A stretch of 64,000 nucleotides of DNA from Azorinus chamasolen (Eukaryota; Mollusca; Bivalvia; Cardiida; Solecurtidae): positions 47,730,140-47,794,139 of the forward strand of contig OY755252.1 of the NCBI GenBank assembly GCA_963576725.1, in the 5' to 3' direction. Below, piece after piece: positions 41,731-53,700 of this stretch. Within the stretch, counting starts at the first letter, position 1. Every line of letters begins with the position of its first letter. Both the position numbers and the translations under genes were made by a program. The notes below the pieces were generated by a model. It was given only the letters and a program-made list of their open reading frames with translations, did no database searches and had not been told where the DNA came from.

Positions 41731-42378
41731 GTTTGTTCACGCTGCTTATTTTGATTTGCGTGAATATACTTCGTACAGTCAGTCACTGAATAAGAATAAA
41801 TATTGTTCCGACACCAAAATTAACCTATCTTTTCTGGTCCTTCGAGATCATTAGTTTCAATGTTTTGAATTCCAATTAAGCCGGTGTTAGGGCTGTGAGT
41901 AGTGTTGCACCTTTAATAACTGCTCATAAACAGACTCAATAAAACCGAGTCTGCAATTTTCTCGTTTCTCACTGCTGCTTTTGCTTTGTGGGGAGCTCCT
42001 ATGCTCAATAAATGAATGGCTGTTAAATGCAGGCTTTACTGTACTGATCAGTGCGCCACTTCTAAATTCGTTCCCTCATATAAACGCTTTGTCGAGCCTT
42101 TACAAGCAGATTGGACGTAGTTCAGACAGCTCCTGATATTACTATAAATTGGTTTCATTAAAATAACACAAATAGATCTATCAATTGGTGTATGGTGACA
42201 CTTCGTTACATAATCAGTGCACGTATAAACGACATACAATCTTACTAACCTTTATAATTGCCTCTCTATATATACAATAGTGGTTTTAAAACATAAATGA
42301 AACAGTGAGTCAGGATTGTATGAGATAAAAATCGTTCACCTTTGAATGCAAGTCTACAAAACGCTAACTTGAGCTAAT
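41731..42378. other. Spacer with F2 end and F1 fragment
   Basis: F2 right end at 41985-42043 (CAATAAATGAATGGCTGTTA). F1 piece at 42065-42165. No GT31 C-terminal exon was recognised here. Confidence 0.4.
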
Positions 42379-42584
42379 TAACTCTTTACACGTTCAATAT
42401 TATTTAAAGAAATGACACCGTGAATATTTTAGCATTCTTATAATCTAAATGTTCAAGAGGATGTTTGCTTTGACAAAACGTGTAGAATTATATTTATATC
42501 ATGATATAGCTCCTGTAGGAGCCGTCTGATCTGGGGCTAATCTACAAAGGCATGAAAGGGAGTTTATATGAGGGAAAGGACTAA
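42378..42584 (+). mobile_element. F1 MITE with deleted left arm
   Basis: TTAACTCTTTACACGTTCAA start, GCTCCTGTAGGAGCCGTCTG, end AGGGAAAGGACTAA. Confidence 0.75.
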
Positions 42585-42655
42585 ACATGGCATAACACCG
42601 ATGAAACCTTCTAACTACACTCGTGTAACCAGATATGATACATGTAATAGCAGTG

Positions 42656-42883
42656 TTAACCAATTCCCTTATATGCTATTTTCAGACTGAATCCCTTGCA
42701 ATAAATCTACTGAAAAGACACATTAAACACGAAAAGGAACATTTTAGAATTGTGAAGTTTTTAACCAATTGTGATAAATAGAGAATTTGCTCCTATTGAA
42801 CAATTCCTTTATTTATCACAACGGTTTCAAAAAAAGTCATGTACAGAGGCATAAAAAGGTGCCAATATGAGGGATTAGGTTAA
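42656..42883 (+). mobile_element. F3 MITE
   Basis: TTAACCAATTCCCTTATATG start, AACCAATTGTGATAAATAGA to TATTTATCACAACGGTTTCA, end GGGATTAGGTTAA. Confidence 0.82.
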
Positions 42884-43057
42884 TATGTTTCAATTTGCAA
42901 ATTCATTTGGGAGCAAATTAAGTATACGAGCTCACTCGTATATTAGTTTAAACCACTATCTTTACATATTAAAGGAAGGCATACTACAAGCAGCTGCTGT
43001 CAAATTTCAGCCATATTGCTTTCAACGTGTTTGCCTTGAGCAAGAAGTTCAATAGTT

Positions 43058-43455
43058 AAACCTTGTACACTTGAACTTCGATATCTCGAACTCGGGTAAC
43101 TTGAACTTAGATATCTCGAACTGGGGTAACTTGAACTTAGATATATCGAACTCGGGTAACTTGAACTTCGGAATAACTCTAAGTAAAAATTCGGTCCTTC
43201 CAAAGTTTACAACACAGAATTGTTTTAAAATGTATCACTGCGCATATCAAGAAACACACGGTACAGCTTAATGCAGGTCAAAAGTAATGATGAAAGCTCC
43301 TACAGGAGCTTTCAGCATTACTTTAAACCTGCACTAAGCTGTAAACTGGAGACATTGACCAGATTAGAAATAAGATGCCTCGAATTTCTGCTAGGTCGAA
43401 GTAATGTGTATGTTCCCTTGAAGTTCGAGATATTGAAGTTCAAACCTTGTACTAT
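43058..43455 (+). mobile_element. F10 MITE with 30-bp end repeats and F2-type core
   Basis: TTGAACTTCGATATCTCGAA plus CTCGGGTAAC repeated about 3.5 times, then CTTAATGCAGGTCAAAAGTA, hairpin AAAGCTCCTACAGGAGCTTT, and right end GAAGTTCGAGATATTGAAGT. Confidence 0.82.
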
Positions 43456-43870
43456 TGTAGGAATTCTGCGGACTGTCATTGGGGCCAGACTTCAGCATTG
43501 GAGGGGTTTTGCACGATGGAATGAGCGTCCTCCGCGACCATGCGATTTTAATAACAGTATCCGCATAGCGGCTACTAGTAAATCAAACAGATTAAAATGG
43601 AGAATATGGAGGGCTTTGAACAGTTCAATGACAAACTTGACAAACTGTTATGCGGATTGGTGGTGAGGAAAAGCGGATGTGCTGTTGCGGATGTGCCGTC
43701 GTAGATGTTCCGTTGTAGTAGATGTGTCGTTGTAGATGTGCCGTTGTTAAATGGCCAGTAGACACAACATCCATAACTTGAACTTTTTTGATAAGAAAAA
43801 AAAGATGACGTTTGAAGCGATCCTGGACACTTGTCCTATAAAGGACGACCATAGAGACGAATCAATAATT
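43456..43870. other. Unclassified segment with 15-bp repeats
   Basis: 43660-43745 repeats GATGTGCCGTTGTA. A 35-codon frame starts MENMEGFEQFNDKLDKLLCG at 43600; no family was recognised. Confidence 0.4.
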
Positions 43871-43872
43871 TA

Positions 43873-44024
43873 TTAACTGTTTACTCCATAAATACGCCTT
43901 TCAACGACGCTGTAAACAGAGCAGACCCAGGTCAGACGGCCAAAGCTTTCTGTGTCCAGATTCATTATTTCAATAAATCTAATCAATAATTTCATAAATG
44001 AATATTCATGGAGTAAATGGTTAA
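43873..44024 (-). mobile_element. F1 MITE with internal deletion
   Basis: TTAACTGTTTACTCCATAAA start, AACAGAGCAGACCCAGGTCA left arm only, end CATGGAGTAAATGGTTAA. Confidence 0.78.
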
Positions 44025-44079
44025 TATTTGTATAGGCAGGCATCGGGGCTTGACGTTGCAAAGTCACTCAATGAATTAT

Positions 44080-45592
44080 ACATGTACATTCACAACTGCA
44101 CAAGCATGCTAAAACATTACTAAACTATCAGATTGTAATATATCTGAATTCTTTGACGTCACGATAGGTTTAAAGCAAGGTGAACCATTATCACCCATTT
44201 TATTTTTATTTTTCCTAAATGACATTGTTGATAACCTTGATTTTCAATCATTAACTGATAAGGATTTTGAATAATTATCAAAATACCTAATTCTTTTTGC
44301 TGACGATATTGTTCTGTTCACTACAGATCCTATTAGTTTGCAGTCACAAATTGATAACATTTACCAATACTCTGTTAAATGAGGTCTAACAATAAATGTC
44401 TCAAAAACAAAGGTTATAATATTCGAAAATCGTAGAAGTTATCATGATATTGAGTTTTACATAAATGGAGAACAAGTAGAAATACTCGTAGATTTTTTTT
44501 TACATATTTAGGCATCACATTTAATCACGTTGGAACTTTCACGAATGCTGTAAAGTGTTTGCATGATCAGACTCTAAAGGCCTATTCAAGTCTTTTATAT
44601 CTTTTTGACAAAATTCATTTTGCTGTCAAGACAAAACTTGCGCTGTTCGATAGTTTGGTTGTTCCAATTTTACTATACGGGGCTGTGGTTTGGGGTGTTT
44701 ATAATTTGAAAGAAGTTGATAAGTTGCACCTAAAATTCTGTAAATATGTACTTGGTGTTAAAAAACAAACACCTAAGTCAGCCGTGTATGGTGAATTAAG
44801 AAGGTTCCCATTGACGCTTTTATGTAAAGAACGGACACTTAAGTTCTGGTGTAAGATAAGAAGTAAAATTGGTTCACCGATGTTCGAAGTTTTTATTGAT
44901 CAGTGCAATAATGTAAAAACCACTTGCTGGGCCAAAAGAATTAATTCTATTATTGATCATCTCGGTTAAATTTTGATGCTGATACCAATTATGTACCACT
45001 AATAAAGATGCGTCTAAGAGACCAGTTTATTCAAGATTGGAATGATTCAATTAACTCGATGACCAAATTAAGTACGTATTGTAGATTTAAAAACGGTTTT
45101 TGCTTCGAAGAATATCTAAATATAATTACGAATGATGAGCTACGCAAAATATTTTCTCGTTTTAGATTAAGCTCTCATACTCTTGAGATTGAATCTGGAC
45201 GTTTTAGTGGAACATTAAGAGAAAACAGATTCTGTAAACTTTGTAATCATAATCTTGTTGAAAGTGAGTATCATTTCCTACTGTGTTGTCCCAAATACAC
45301 AGAAATTCGTAGAAAATATTTTGGTAACGTTCATTGGCCTTCTGTTAACACATTTAACGCTTTTATGTCAACGACAAACAGGAAAAAAAATAATAAATAC
45401 AGGTAAATATTATCTAGGAGTGTATGCATTTCCGTAAAACTACCCTTGATACCCTTGCTGCTTTGTAATTCTTTGTTATTTTGTTAATAATGTTTGTATA
45501 TACCATATTTCGCATGTATTGTTGAAAATGGTCAAAGGCAATATGTATTGCTGATTTGCCAATAAAACTGAAACTGAAACTAATTACTATTG
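44080..45592 (+). mobile_element. LINE retrotransposon remnant 1 (reverse transcriptase)
   Basis: 5'-truncated non-LTR element. RT motifs: LKQGEPLSPILFLFF, then the catalytic box LILFADDIVLFTTDP (44290-44335), LTINVSKTK and TYLGITF. The C-terminal part (44559-45406) holds LYGAVVWGVYNL and a zinc-knuckle-like CKLCNHNLVESEYHFLLCC. The frame is broken by stops (TAA near 44269, TGA near 44379, TAA at 44967) and a frameshift near 44500. It ends in a GAAACT repeat tail near 45590. The clade was not resolved. It is not functional. Confidence 0.85.
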
Positions 45593-45599
45593 ACACTTT

Positions 45600-45796
45600 G
45601 AATGCGACTACAAATTGAAATACTTTATAATTATCTACATATCAATATATGATTATATTTTCGCGACAAACTTACACCGCTTTTGGATTTATATCAGAGA
45701 CAAACAACACTATTGATATTGATACTGATATTGATATGTTTATAATTACAAAGCCTCGCCATTTATGGTAGCATTTCTTACGGTAGTAGTGCTGTT
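45600..45796. other. No feature recognised
   Basis: AT-rich spacer. Confidence 0.4.
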
Positions 45797-46030
45797 TAAC
45801 CATTACCATCATACAAACGCCAGTTTACGCCTTAGCAAACTGAGCAGACCTAGATAAGACAGCTTTTGCATCCTCTCCCTTCCTCTTCGGGCGTTCATTT
45901 ACCCATAGTGGGCAGAAACGGACGTTAATCAACACAAGCAAGCAGTCATTCTCTGTTTGCCTATGGAATTATAATGGATCTGATTCCAGTTTTAGGAGAA
46001 CTGACACGTTTATACTTTGCTGTCAAATAA
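45797..46030 (-). mobile_element. F1 MITE interrupted by F11 repeat
   Basis: TTAACCATTACCATCATACA start; the hairpin is split by F11 (45871-45952), then TCTCTGTTTGCCTATGGAAT. Confidence 0.7.
45871..45952 (-). repeat. F11 short interspersed repeat in F1 hairpin
   Basis: CTTCCTCTTCGGGCGTTCAT, CCCATAGTGGGCAGAAACGG and ACGTTAATCAACACAAGC. Confidence 0.65.
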
Positions 46031-46440
46031 AACTGTTATGATTATCGTCTGCTTCAAGTTTCAAAGTGACACTGTTTGTACTGTATTTTCAAAATAAACA
46101 TAACGTTTCAAATATGTCTGTGTCCTGATTATGTATTACACCTGGATCCAATTTCTTGGTCTGTGTATAAAACACAACTGTCTATACTAGTGGCAAGCCT
46201 ACAGTTATTGATAGTTTTTGGCGTATGTTCAAATTAATTCACATCACTTTCCTTTGTAACTTTTGTTGTCAAATAAAACTTCTGCTAAGATTATCGTCTG
46301 CTTTAAGTTTCAAAGTATAATTGTTTATACTTGCTTTTCAAAAGTAACATCACCAAGGTATCAGCTAAGAGGTTTGGCCCCTGTTTATGCATTACATCAG
46401 GATCCAAACTGTTTGAGATCATCCTGATTGCTAATATGAC
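46030..46440. repeat. Two related roughly 245-bp segments
   Basis: GTCAAATAAAACT, GATTATCGTCTGCTT and AAGTTTCAAAGT recur at 46021 and 46268. ATCAGGATCCAAACTGTTTG closes the second. These are F4-like fragments. Confidence 0.55.
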
Positions 46441-46471
46441 AATAGAATCGAAGATGCTGCACACCTTTTCT

Positions 46472-46720
46472 TAAACCTTTACTCCTAAATACACATTTCT
46501 ACGCACTGGCAAGCAGCGTAGACCCAGACCAGACGGCTCCATTATGAGTCGTCTGACGAGGATGTGCTCTGTTTCTCTATGATATGATATAGATATGATT
46601 CTACAGGTTTTGTCATGGCTAAATACTTCTGTATCCATGCTCTGTCATAACAATTGATTTGATTATTATTCATGGTGTTGTCGTCTCTTATATGAATATA
46701 CATGGAGTAAAGGGTAAATA
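46472..46720 (-). mobile_element. F1 MITE, inverted, full length
   Basis: TTAAACCTTTACTCCTAAAT start, hairpin GGCAAGCAGCGTAGACCCAG, end CATGGAGTAAAGGGTAAA. Confidence 0.8.
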
Positions 46721-46918
46721 TGTAGTCTTTATCATAATCAGCGACATTTACTATTCATTTACACAAGTAGTTTCCATCCTATAACTATTTACGATTTATT
46801 ACATGGAACTGATACAGTATCTGATGAAGAGAACAGTGTTTTATGTTTAGAGGTGCAGGCATATATAAATTTCACCACCCAGTCCACTAAATATGTATTA
46901 TCTATATAACTTACTTTA

Positions 46919-47168
46919 CCCTTTACTCCATAAATACGAGTACGCATTTCTACGCATTTGCAAACAGAGTAGACCCAGCTCAGACGGCTCCAATGGGAGC
47001 CGTCTGATTATGGTCTGCTCGGTTATTATGAAATTATATAGATCTGATTCTATTGTTTCAGCTTTGGCTAACCCTTCCTGCGTCCATGTGCGATTAACAA
47101 ATCAATCTAATCAATATTCATGACTTCCTTATTTCTTACATGAATATTCATGGAGGAAAAGGATAAGA
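46919..47168 (-). mobile_element. F1 MITE, inverted, full length
   Basis: TACCCTTTACTCCATAAATA start, TTGCAAACAGAGTAGACCCA hairpin, CATGAATATTCATGGAGGAA end. Confidence 0.85.
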
Positions 47169-47399
47169 TGGCGACGTCTGACACGGGCGTTTGACCTTGA
47201 GGAGAGATGAGTGTAGGGTCCAAGTATATAGTAATAGCATACGTTTGTCGTTTGTTTTATTTTCTAGTTTCCACTAATAACAGCATTGCTCTAATTAGTT
47301 TAATCAGATATTAACATGACATCAAGGGACGGGCCGATTTCTAATGTTAACCTCCCTTCAGAATTGGTAAAACTTGTGGCCTATCCCTTTTGTACTGTC

Positions 47400-47910
47400 A
47401 CATCGTATATATATTTAAAACTAGAAAATTGTGTCTGTAAGACACAGTGATGCCCCCGCTTGCCTAGCTGCACGTAAAAGTTCCAAGTCATTTGACATTG
47501 ACCTTGGGTTTGCGGGTAGCATGGGCTGGGTGTGCAATAAAAGTATGGATGGTGTTTAATGTGTATATGCAATTCCATGGCAACAGCTACAGTGGTTAGG
47601 GAGATATAAGACAATGAAAAAACTGTGACAAAAAATTGCACGTAAATGTGACAACCAACTGCACGTAAACTTTCCAAGTCATTTGACCTCGACCTTGGGC
47701 TTGCGGGCAGCATGAGTGGGGTGCCAAATGATAGCACAGATGGTAAATGATGTGTATGTGAAGTTTCATGTGTATAGACATTACTGATTTATAACACTTG
47801 AAAAACTGTGACAACCAACTGCACCTAAAAGCATGACAGACGGACAGACGGACGGACATGTGCAAAACATAATGCCCCCTGACTGTCGTCAACGGGGGCA
47901 TAAAAAGTGT
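47400..47910. repeat. Dispersed repeat with GACGGACAGACGG tail
   Basis: Two copies of TTCCAAGTCATTTGAC, CCTTGGGTTTGCGGG and ACTGTGACA spaced about 190 bp, ending ATGACAGACGGACAGACGGA and ACGGGGGCATAAAAA. ATGCCCCCG near the left end is the inverse of CGGGGGCAT near the right. Confidence 0.7.
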
Positions 47911-47947
47911 TCTTGTTGTACTGATATCTTGTCTTGTTGTATGAATG

Positions 47948-48718
47948 TACAGTTGAACTCGAATATCTCGAACTTCAATGGGGTCATTCAAGTAACTTCG
48001 CAAACTAGAGAGGTTCGAGAACTTCAATGGGGTCATTCAAATTACTTCGAAAAATAGAGAGGTTCGAGAACTTCAATGGGGACATTCAAATTACTTCGCA
48101 AAATAGAGAGGTTCGAGAACTTCAATGGGGTCATTCAAATTACTTCGCAAAATAGAGAGGTTCGAGAACTTCAATGGGGTCATTCAAATTACTACGCAAA
48201 ATAGAGAGGTTCGAGTCATCCGAATGCTAAGCTGGACTCTTATTCAAAAAGCTCCTAAGGAGAAACTTAAGAAAATTCCTTTGTTTCTTGAATATTCCTT
48301 AATTTCATAAAAATAATACAAGTAAAGACATTTCAGAGAAATAAAGCTATATATAAATTGTATACTTAAGCAAATGTTATAGAAGTCATTGAATAAAAAT
48401 TCACTCATTAGTTTTGCTATAAATGTAGATACAACATTTCTCCTTAAGTTGTCCTAAGGTTAAATTATTCCGAAGCAGTTTTATGAATATGAGCCCAGAG
48501 CATTTTCTCAAGTCCACGACTTAATGCAGTCCTAAAGTAATGCTGACTTAATCCTGACGGAGCTTTCAACATTACTTAAGACCTGCATTAAGCTGTCATA
48601 TTGGTTTCTAGATGTTGTATTGATACATTTTTAAATAATTTTGTATTGTTTATTTTTGGAGTTGTCCCGAAGTTCGAGTTAATGAGTTCGATATATCGAT
48701 CGAAGTTCAGCTGTATAT
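47948..48718 (+). mobile_element. F10 MITE, long copy
   Basis: TA-flanked ends ACAGTTGAACTCGAATATCT and ATCGATCGAAGTTCAGCTGT. Inside are a 49-bp tandem repeat and an F2-type core (GACTTAATGCAGTCCTAAAG; CCTGCATTAAGCTGTC). Confidence 0.78.
47970..48220. repeat. 49-bp tandem repeat, 5 copies
   Basis: Unit AACTTCAATGGGGTCATTCA, AATTACTTCGCAAAATAGAG, AGGTTCGAG, amplified from the F10 terminus. Confidence 0.93.
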
Positions 48719-48760
48719 TGATGACAATATATAACAACATTAAAACTTAACTAAAATGTT

Positions 48761-48987
48761 CAACCCTTTCCCTGTTCAATGTTCATGAAAGAAATAATGA
48801 CATCATGAATATTTATATGCTAAACTTTTATAGTGTAAACTTTTCAATGATCTTTTTGTTTTGACAAAACGTTAGTTTCAGATCTATAATCATGTTAAAA
48901 GCAAACAGAACAAATCCTGATCAGATGGTTCCTATCGGAGCCGTCTAACCTGGTCTACTCTGCAAATTTTTATCAAGGAAAGGGTTA
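48761..48987 (+). mobile_element. F1 MITE
   Basis: CCCTTTCCCTGTTCAATGTT start, AAGCAAACAGAACAAATCCT hairpin, end CAAGGAAAGGGTTAA. Confidence 0.82.
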
Positions 48988-48988
48988 A

Positions 48989-49165
48989 GTTAGCACAGGG
49001 CAGTTACAATTCGTAACAGATGGATTTAAGTTAGCACAGGGCAGTTACATTTCGTAACAGATGGATTTAAGTTAGCACAGGGCAGTTACATTTCGTAACA
49101 GATGGATTTAAGTTAGAGCAGGGCAGTAACATTTCGTAACAGATGTATTTAAGTTATAGGGCAGT
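48989..49165. repeat. 41-bp tandem repeat, about 4 copies
   Basis: GTTAGCACAGGGCAGTTACA, TTTCGTAACAGATGGATTTA, starting at the F1 right end. Confidence 0.92.
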
Positions 49166-49194
49166 AACACTGTCAAAATTGCATTTAACACAAC

Positions 49195-49310
49195 GTTTGT
49201 GTGTCTGTGTTGACTAACGTTCGTATCTACTCATGGGCTAATTGGACGCCCTAGAGAGGCGAAGAGAGGAGCGGGGGGGGGGGGGGGGTACAGAGAAACC
49301 ATACTCTTAG
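49195..49310 (+). repeat. F11 short interspersed repeat with poly(G)
   Basis: GTGTTGACTAACGTTCGTAT, ATGGGCTAATTGGACGCCCT, then about 16 consecutive G near 49272. Confidence 0.6.
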
Positions 49311-49985
49311 TTTCTCTGGTTCTTTAAAGCATTAATACATCGAGCCTCGGTTTATAGTCTCGTCCGAAGGACTTGGTCGTTAGCAAAATTAATATGTAAA
49401 TACCTGTGCGAAAAGTATGAACCCAGGTAAGAGATCGAGAAAGACAATGTTTCGGATCCAAACGACTCGACACTCTGATCCGAGGTTATACAACGTTTTG
49501 CTTGAAATTTGATATCATTCTCAAACATCTGAATGGTCAGATGCTGAGCTTGCTAAAATACTTGAACACAATCTCAGACTCAGCAATTTATAACATCGGA
49601 CCCAGAACTCAGATTTGATTCATTTCAAAACAAAAATAAATTTTAGATTCGATGAAGGCAGCATACAAGGACAAGATATCCTGGCTGTAACATAAGAATT
49701 GGTAAACGTGAAACATGGGATACAGTCAACATGGACAAATAGTCAACGTGGATAAGATATCCCTAGTGTAGCACAACGATACATGTATGTTAATATTGAC
49801 AATAAATCATCTGTGTAACATACGCGCGTGTCTGTTCTTCAGTCGACTATGAATTAAAAGTTCTTTTTTGTAAATATGCAATGTTCAATAAAATGCGATT
49901 ACCCTTCTACAATGGACTGTCAGACTGGGACAGCCCATAAGTGTTTTAATAATAAAATACACTCAGTATGAAAAACTTAAACTTG
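49310..49985. repeat. Spacer with F8-like palindrome
   Basis: 49505-49610 holds CTGAATGGTCAGATGCTGAG, an F8 relative. No exon was recognised. Confidence 0.4.
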
Positions 49986-50110
49986 CTAGAGGATTTTGAA
50001 TGATAAACAATGCAGACCATTATCAGAGGGTTCCTCTAGGAGCATTTTGACCAGGGTCTACACTATTTGCAGACAACAGTGAAGTCGTGTTCATATTCAA
50101 AAGGTTAATG
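49985..50110 (+). repeat. F7-like hairpin
   Basis: GATAAACAATGCAGACCATT to CCAGGGTCTACACTATTTGC, apex GGTTCCTCTAGGAGC. Confidence 0.65.
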
Positions 50111-50369
50111 AATGCAGGCATTATGAAAACAACCAAATACAGGGGCATTGTCTGATAGTTATCGCTAATGATCTGAATAAAGTTATCACTAGTGTGTGAT
50201 AAAGAACTAAAACACACATATGTATCGCTTTGCCATTGTATTATACAGTTAGTGTTTCTGATCAGTTCCGTTGAACAGTTGCTCTAGAGTTGTAAAATAT
50301 CCCACACTTGTTCATTGCCTTCCGTTCAAAATAAACTGGTTGTTCATTGCATCAATACTGTCGATTCTC

Positions 50370-50730
50370 CTACATTGGAATATGACCTGTCATCACCCAT
50401 CTCGACAAGCGTATGGCTTCCAGTTTCTTCATGTTCAGTTCACTTATCATGTCTTCTACTGTGAGTTGTGCTAAGATCTCTCCGTCAACTTGTTCCTCTC
50501 TGATTGCATCAGCATATTTCCCAAGTTTCAGCGTCTGCAACGCAGTCACGACTTGGTCGATGGTCAAGGTTGTAACGTCAGGTGCACTCTGACCACTAAC
50601 CTGCATTTGTGACCTTCTCTTGCATTTAACTCTCAGAGTCTCTTTACCACTTGTTATTTGAACATTGTCCACAGAAAAGGGTGTAATTGGTAAAATGGGC
50701 ACTCGCACGGGAGCCTCTTTCTTCTTATCA
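50370..50730 (-). CDS. Gene B last exon: SAM domain and stop
   Basis: The exon is 361 bp from acceptor AAATTCACAG to a TAG stop. The lead is [20 protein letters not shown]. The SAM domain holds [35 protein letters not shown] and [12 protein letters not shown]. It aligns residue for residue with the SAM exon of gene A but lacks A's acidic EEIYMSM lead. Confidence 0.92.
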
Positions 50731-53700
50731 CTGTGAATTTAAAAACCGAACAACAAATAGTTAATGAGAAAAATATATTCTTGCTATTAACAATATTTCT
50801 TTCCGACACGAATGTTGGAAATGTTATTAATGTTGGTAGTGGATGTATGAAGTTATGCTCAAATCAGACAAACTGGAGAAAAGCTGATAGGGTTCTAGAC
50901 AGAGCTTTAGATAGGATGTGAACTGATATACTCTTGAATATGTCTCAAAACGACCATCAAAACGAGGTCCAATTATGGATCTGTAAAGTAAGTGATAGCT
51001 TAATAAGGGCCAAAAGTAATACAGAAAGCTCCTATAGGAGCTTTTTGCATTACTTTTGCCGTGCATATATTAAGCAACCGCCTGTTTTAAGATGCCCTAT
51101 GTGCGATAAATATAAGGTCACAAAAGACATGTACTGTATCTTAAACCTTCTCCTCATAAAGACGCATTTTCACGCATTTGCAAACAGAGAAGACCCAGAT
51201 CAGACTGCTCCTAGAGGAGCGGTCTGATCAGAGTCTGCTCTGTTTGCTTGTTAGATTTGAAAGATTTTTTTACGTTCTAAAATGGCTACAATGTTCCACC
51301 TTTCACATTTCATCATAACTAATTTGTTCGTGAATATGCAGTAGGTATTGAAATATGTAATAAACACAGGAAATAATTAATCTCTTGTTTCTCAGTCAAT
51401 CCGCTATAACGGAGAGAATATGCGATTCTAATGAGTTCTAGCATATATAGTCTAATATATAAACTTGTCTTATGCGGTTATCAAAAAGAGGTTTAATTAT
51501 GGGTTTATAAGGCAGATGGTAGCTTAATGCAGGTAAAAAGTAATACAGAATGCTCCTATGGGAGCTTTCTGTATAACATTTGTCTTGTATTAAGCCAGTG
51601 CCTGCTATTTAAGACTCCGTTTAATGAATGGATAGCCGCTTAGGACAGGTTCTACTGTACATAAGAAAAAAGTTTACCTTCATTTCATTTACAACATAGA
51701 CCCTCTCAAACAACAGCAAAATAGGAACAAATTCTGGGCATTCAAGGCAGGTGGTAGCTTGTTCACGATAAGAGTAAAGCAGAAAATTCCCTTAGAAGCT
51801 TTCTGCATTATTTTCATCGTACATTAAACAGCCATCTCCTTTATCTATTTACACCATTGATACGCATTCCTACGCCTTTGTAAACAGCGTAGATCCAGAT
51901 CAGGCATCTCTTATAGGAACCGTCTGATCAGGATCTGCTCTGTTTGCTTATAAAATAATATAGATATGACTGTACAGTTTCTGCAATAGTCAACAATTCA
52001 TGTGAAAAAATCAGAGGTCTTGGCTAGTTTTGAAGGAAATCATTGCGCCAAATGTTCTTTGCATTTATATAAAAACAGTAAAATTTCTATGAACCGGGCG
52101 TTCAATTTAGTATAAATATCGGTCTTGGAGACAGGTAGCAGCTTGATGCAGGGTTAAAGTCATGTAAAAAAAAACTCCTCTATGAGCTTTCTGGATGACT
52201 TTCACCCTCAATTAAGCATCCACCTGCCTAAAGGTATCTAAATTCTTCTCCAATAGAATTCGGTTTAGAGGGGTTTTAATGTATACACGAATCGGAAACA
52301 CGTGCATTGGACACTTTGTAGACACAAACCAGGCGCTACGTCATTTTTACAGGACCACGTCTAAATTCCACTGTTTACGGGGGCTGCATGCAAAGTACTC
52401 TGCAAACAGAGTAGACCCAGATCAGACAGCTCCTACAGGGGCAGTCTGATCCGAGTCTGCTCTGTTTGATTATGATTATAGATATGATATCACATTTTCA
52501 GCCATGGTAAACTTTTCCTGTATTCGTGTGCCATTATAAAAAATAATCGAATCAAATTCCTGATGCCATTATTCATTCCATAGATATTTATGGAGGAAGG
52601 GGTTAAATGAATATTCATGAAATAAAAGTTTGGTTTTGTTTTGAGTGGCTCATTTAGATAGAATACCTTGCAGTAACAGGGTTTTCGTCCGGTACAGTGT
52701 ATATGTCTTCACCGTCCTCCGTGTCCTCGACTGGTAGAGGCATCGGTTGTCTACGGCTAATTGAATTTGTAAGCTTCTGTTTAGTAATTGGTTTTACCAC
52801 AGCCTGTGGCATCGCTTTGTTTTCATGTGGTGACTTGTGTTTTTTGCTATTTCTACTCTCCACGTTCACGTGCTGATAATCAGGTTTCCTTGGAGCAGTC
52901 GGTGGTTTAATATTCTTGTATGTTTTATCAGATGTTATCGTTTTAAGAAATTTTCCAGCAAAACCAAGTCCTTTCTTGGTGTGTTTGGTTTCTTTAGTTG
53001 TGGTCTGTGCACGATCGATCTGGTCGGCTGCAGGTATGGAAACCGGCTTCTTTGGTAGACGTGCGGGTAATACCGGGGGTTCGATTACTTCCTCGTAATC
53101 ATCACACGATTCATCACCTGATAAAAACAAAATTGTTCAAACTGACTATTAACCTTTAGCTTGCTATGGACGGATAAGTTAATGTCTATGCAAACAGTTT
53201 GGATCCAGATGAGACACCGTATAACTCGGCGTCTCATCAGGATCCAAACTGTTTCACACCCTGGTTGCATTTTGGTAGACTAATTGATTTAACTTGAAAA
53301 TTTAAAATGCAGTAGGTTAAAAATTCTGTAAAAAAAGTTCAGCAGTTAGTTTATCGGCGCTATATATATGATCTATTTATGTCGTTGTGTCATTAAACCC
53401 ACTCACTCACTCACTCACTCACTCACTGTATTTCATGTGTAATTGTCATCGGTCGATTTTTTTCTTGTGGAGAGGAGTAGATTGGGGATGGGAGTGTAAT
53501 GACTTGGGTGGAATTATGGGAAGAAGGGAAATAAATTTTGTTGTTGTACGCAAAGGTGCCCGACGCATGCTTATACTCACCTACGGACCCCTCCCCCCCC
53601 CCCCCCCCCCCACACACACACACGCACACACACAAAAGTGGTTGAAGGTACAAATAGATAGTTTTAAGCTAGTTTTACATACTTCGATCACAGTTTTTGT

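Noticed and set aside
43271..43666. 131-codon plus-strand frame as a missing GT31 C-terminal exon
   Set aside because: It runs through an F10 MITE and has no GT31 motif.
50733..50921. 62-codon frame upstream of the gene B SAM exon
   Set aside because: No family resemblance, no splice support, and it lies in an intron on the opposite strand.
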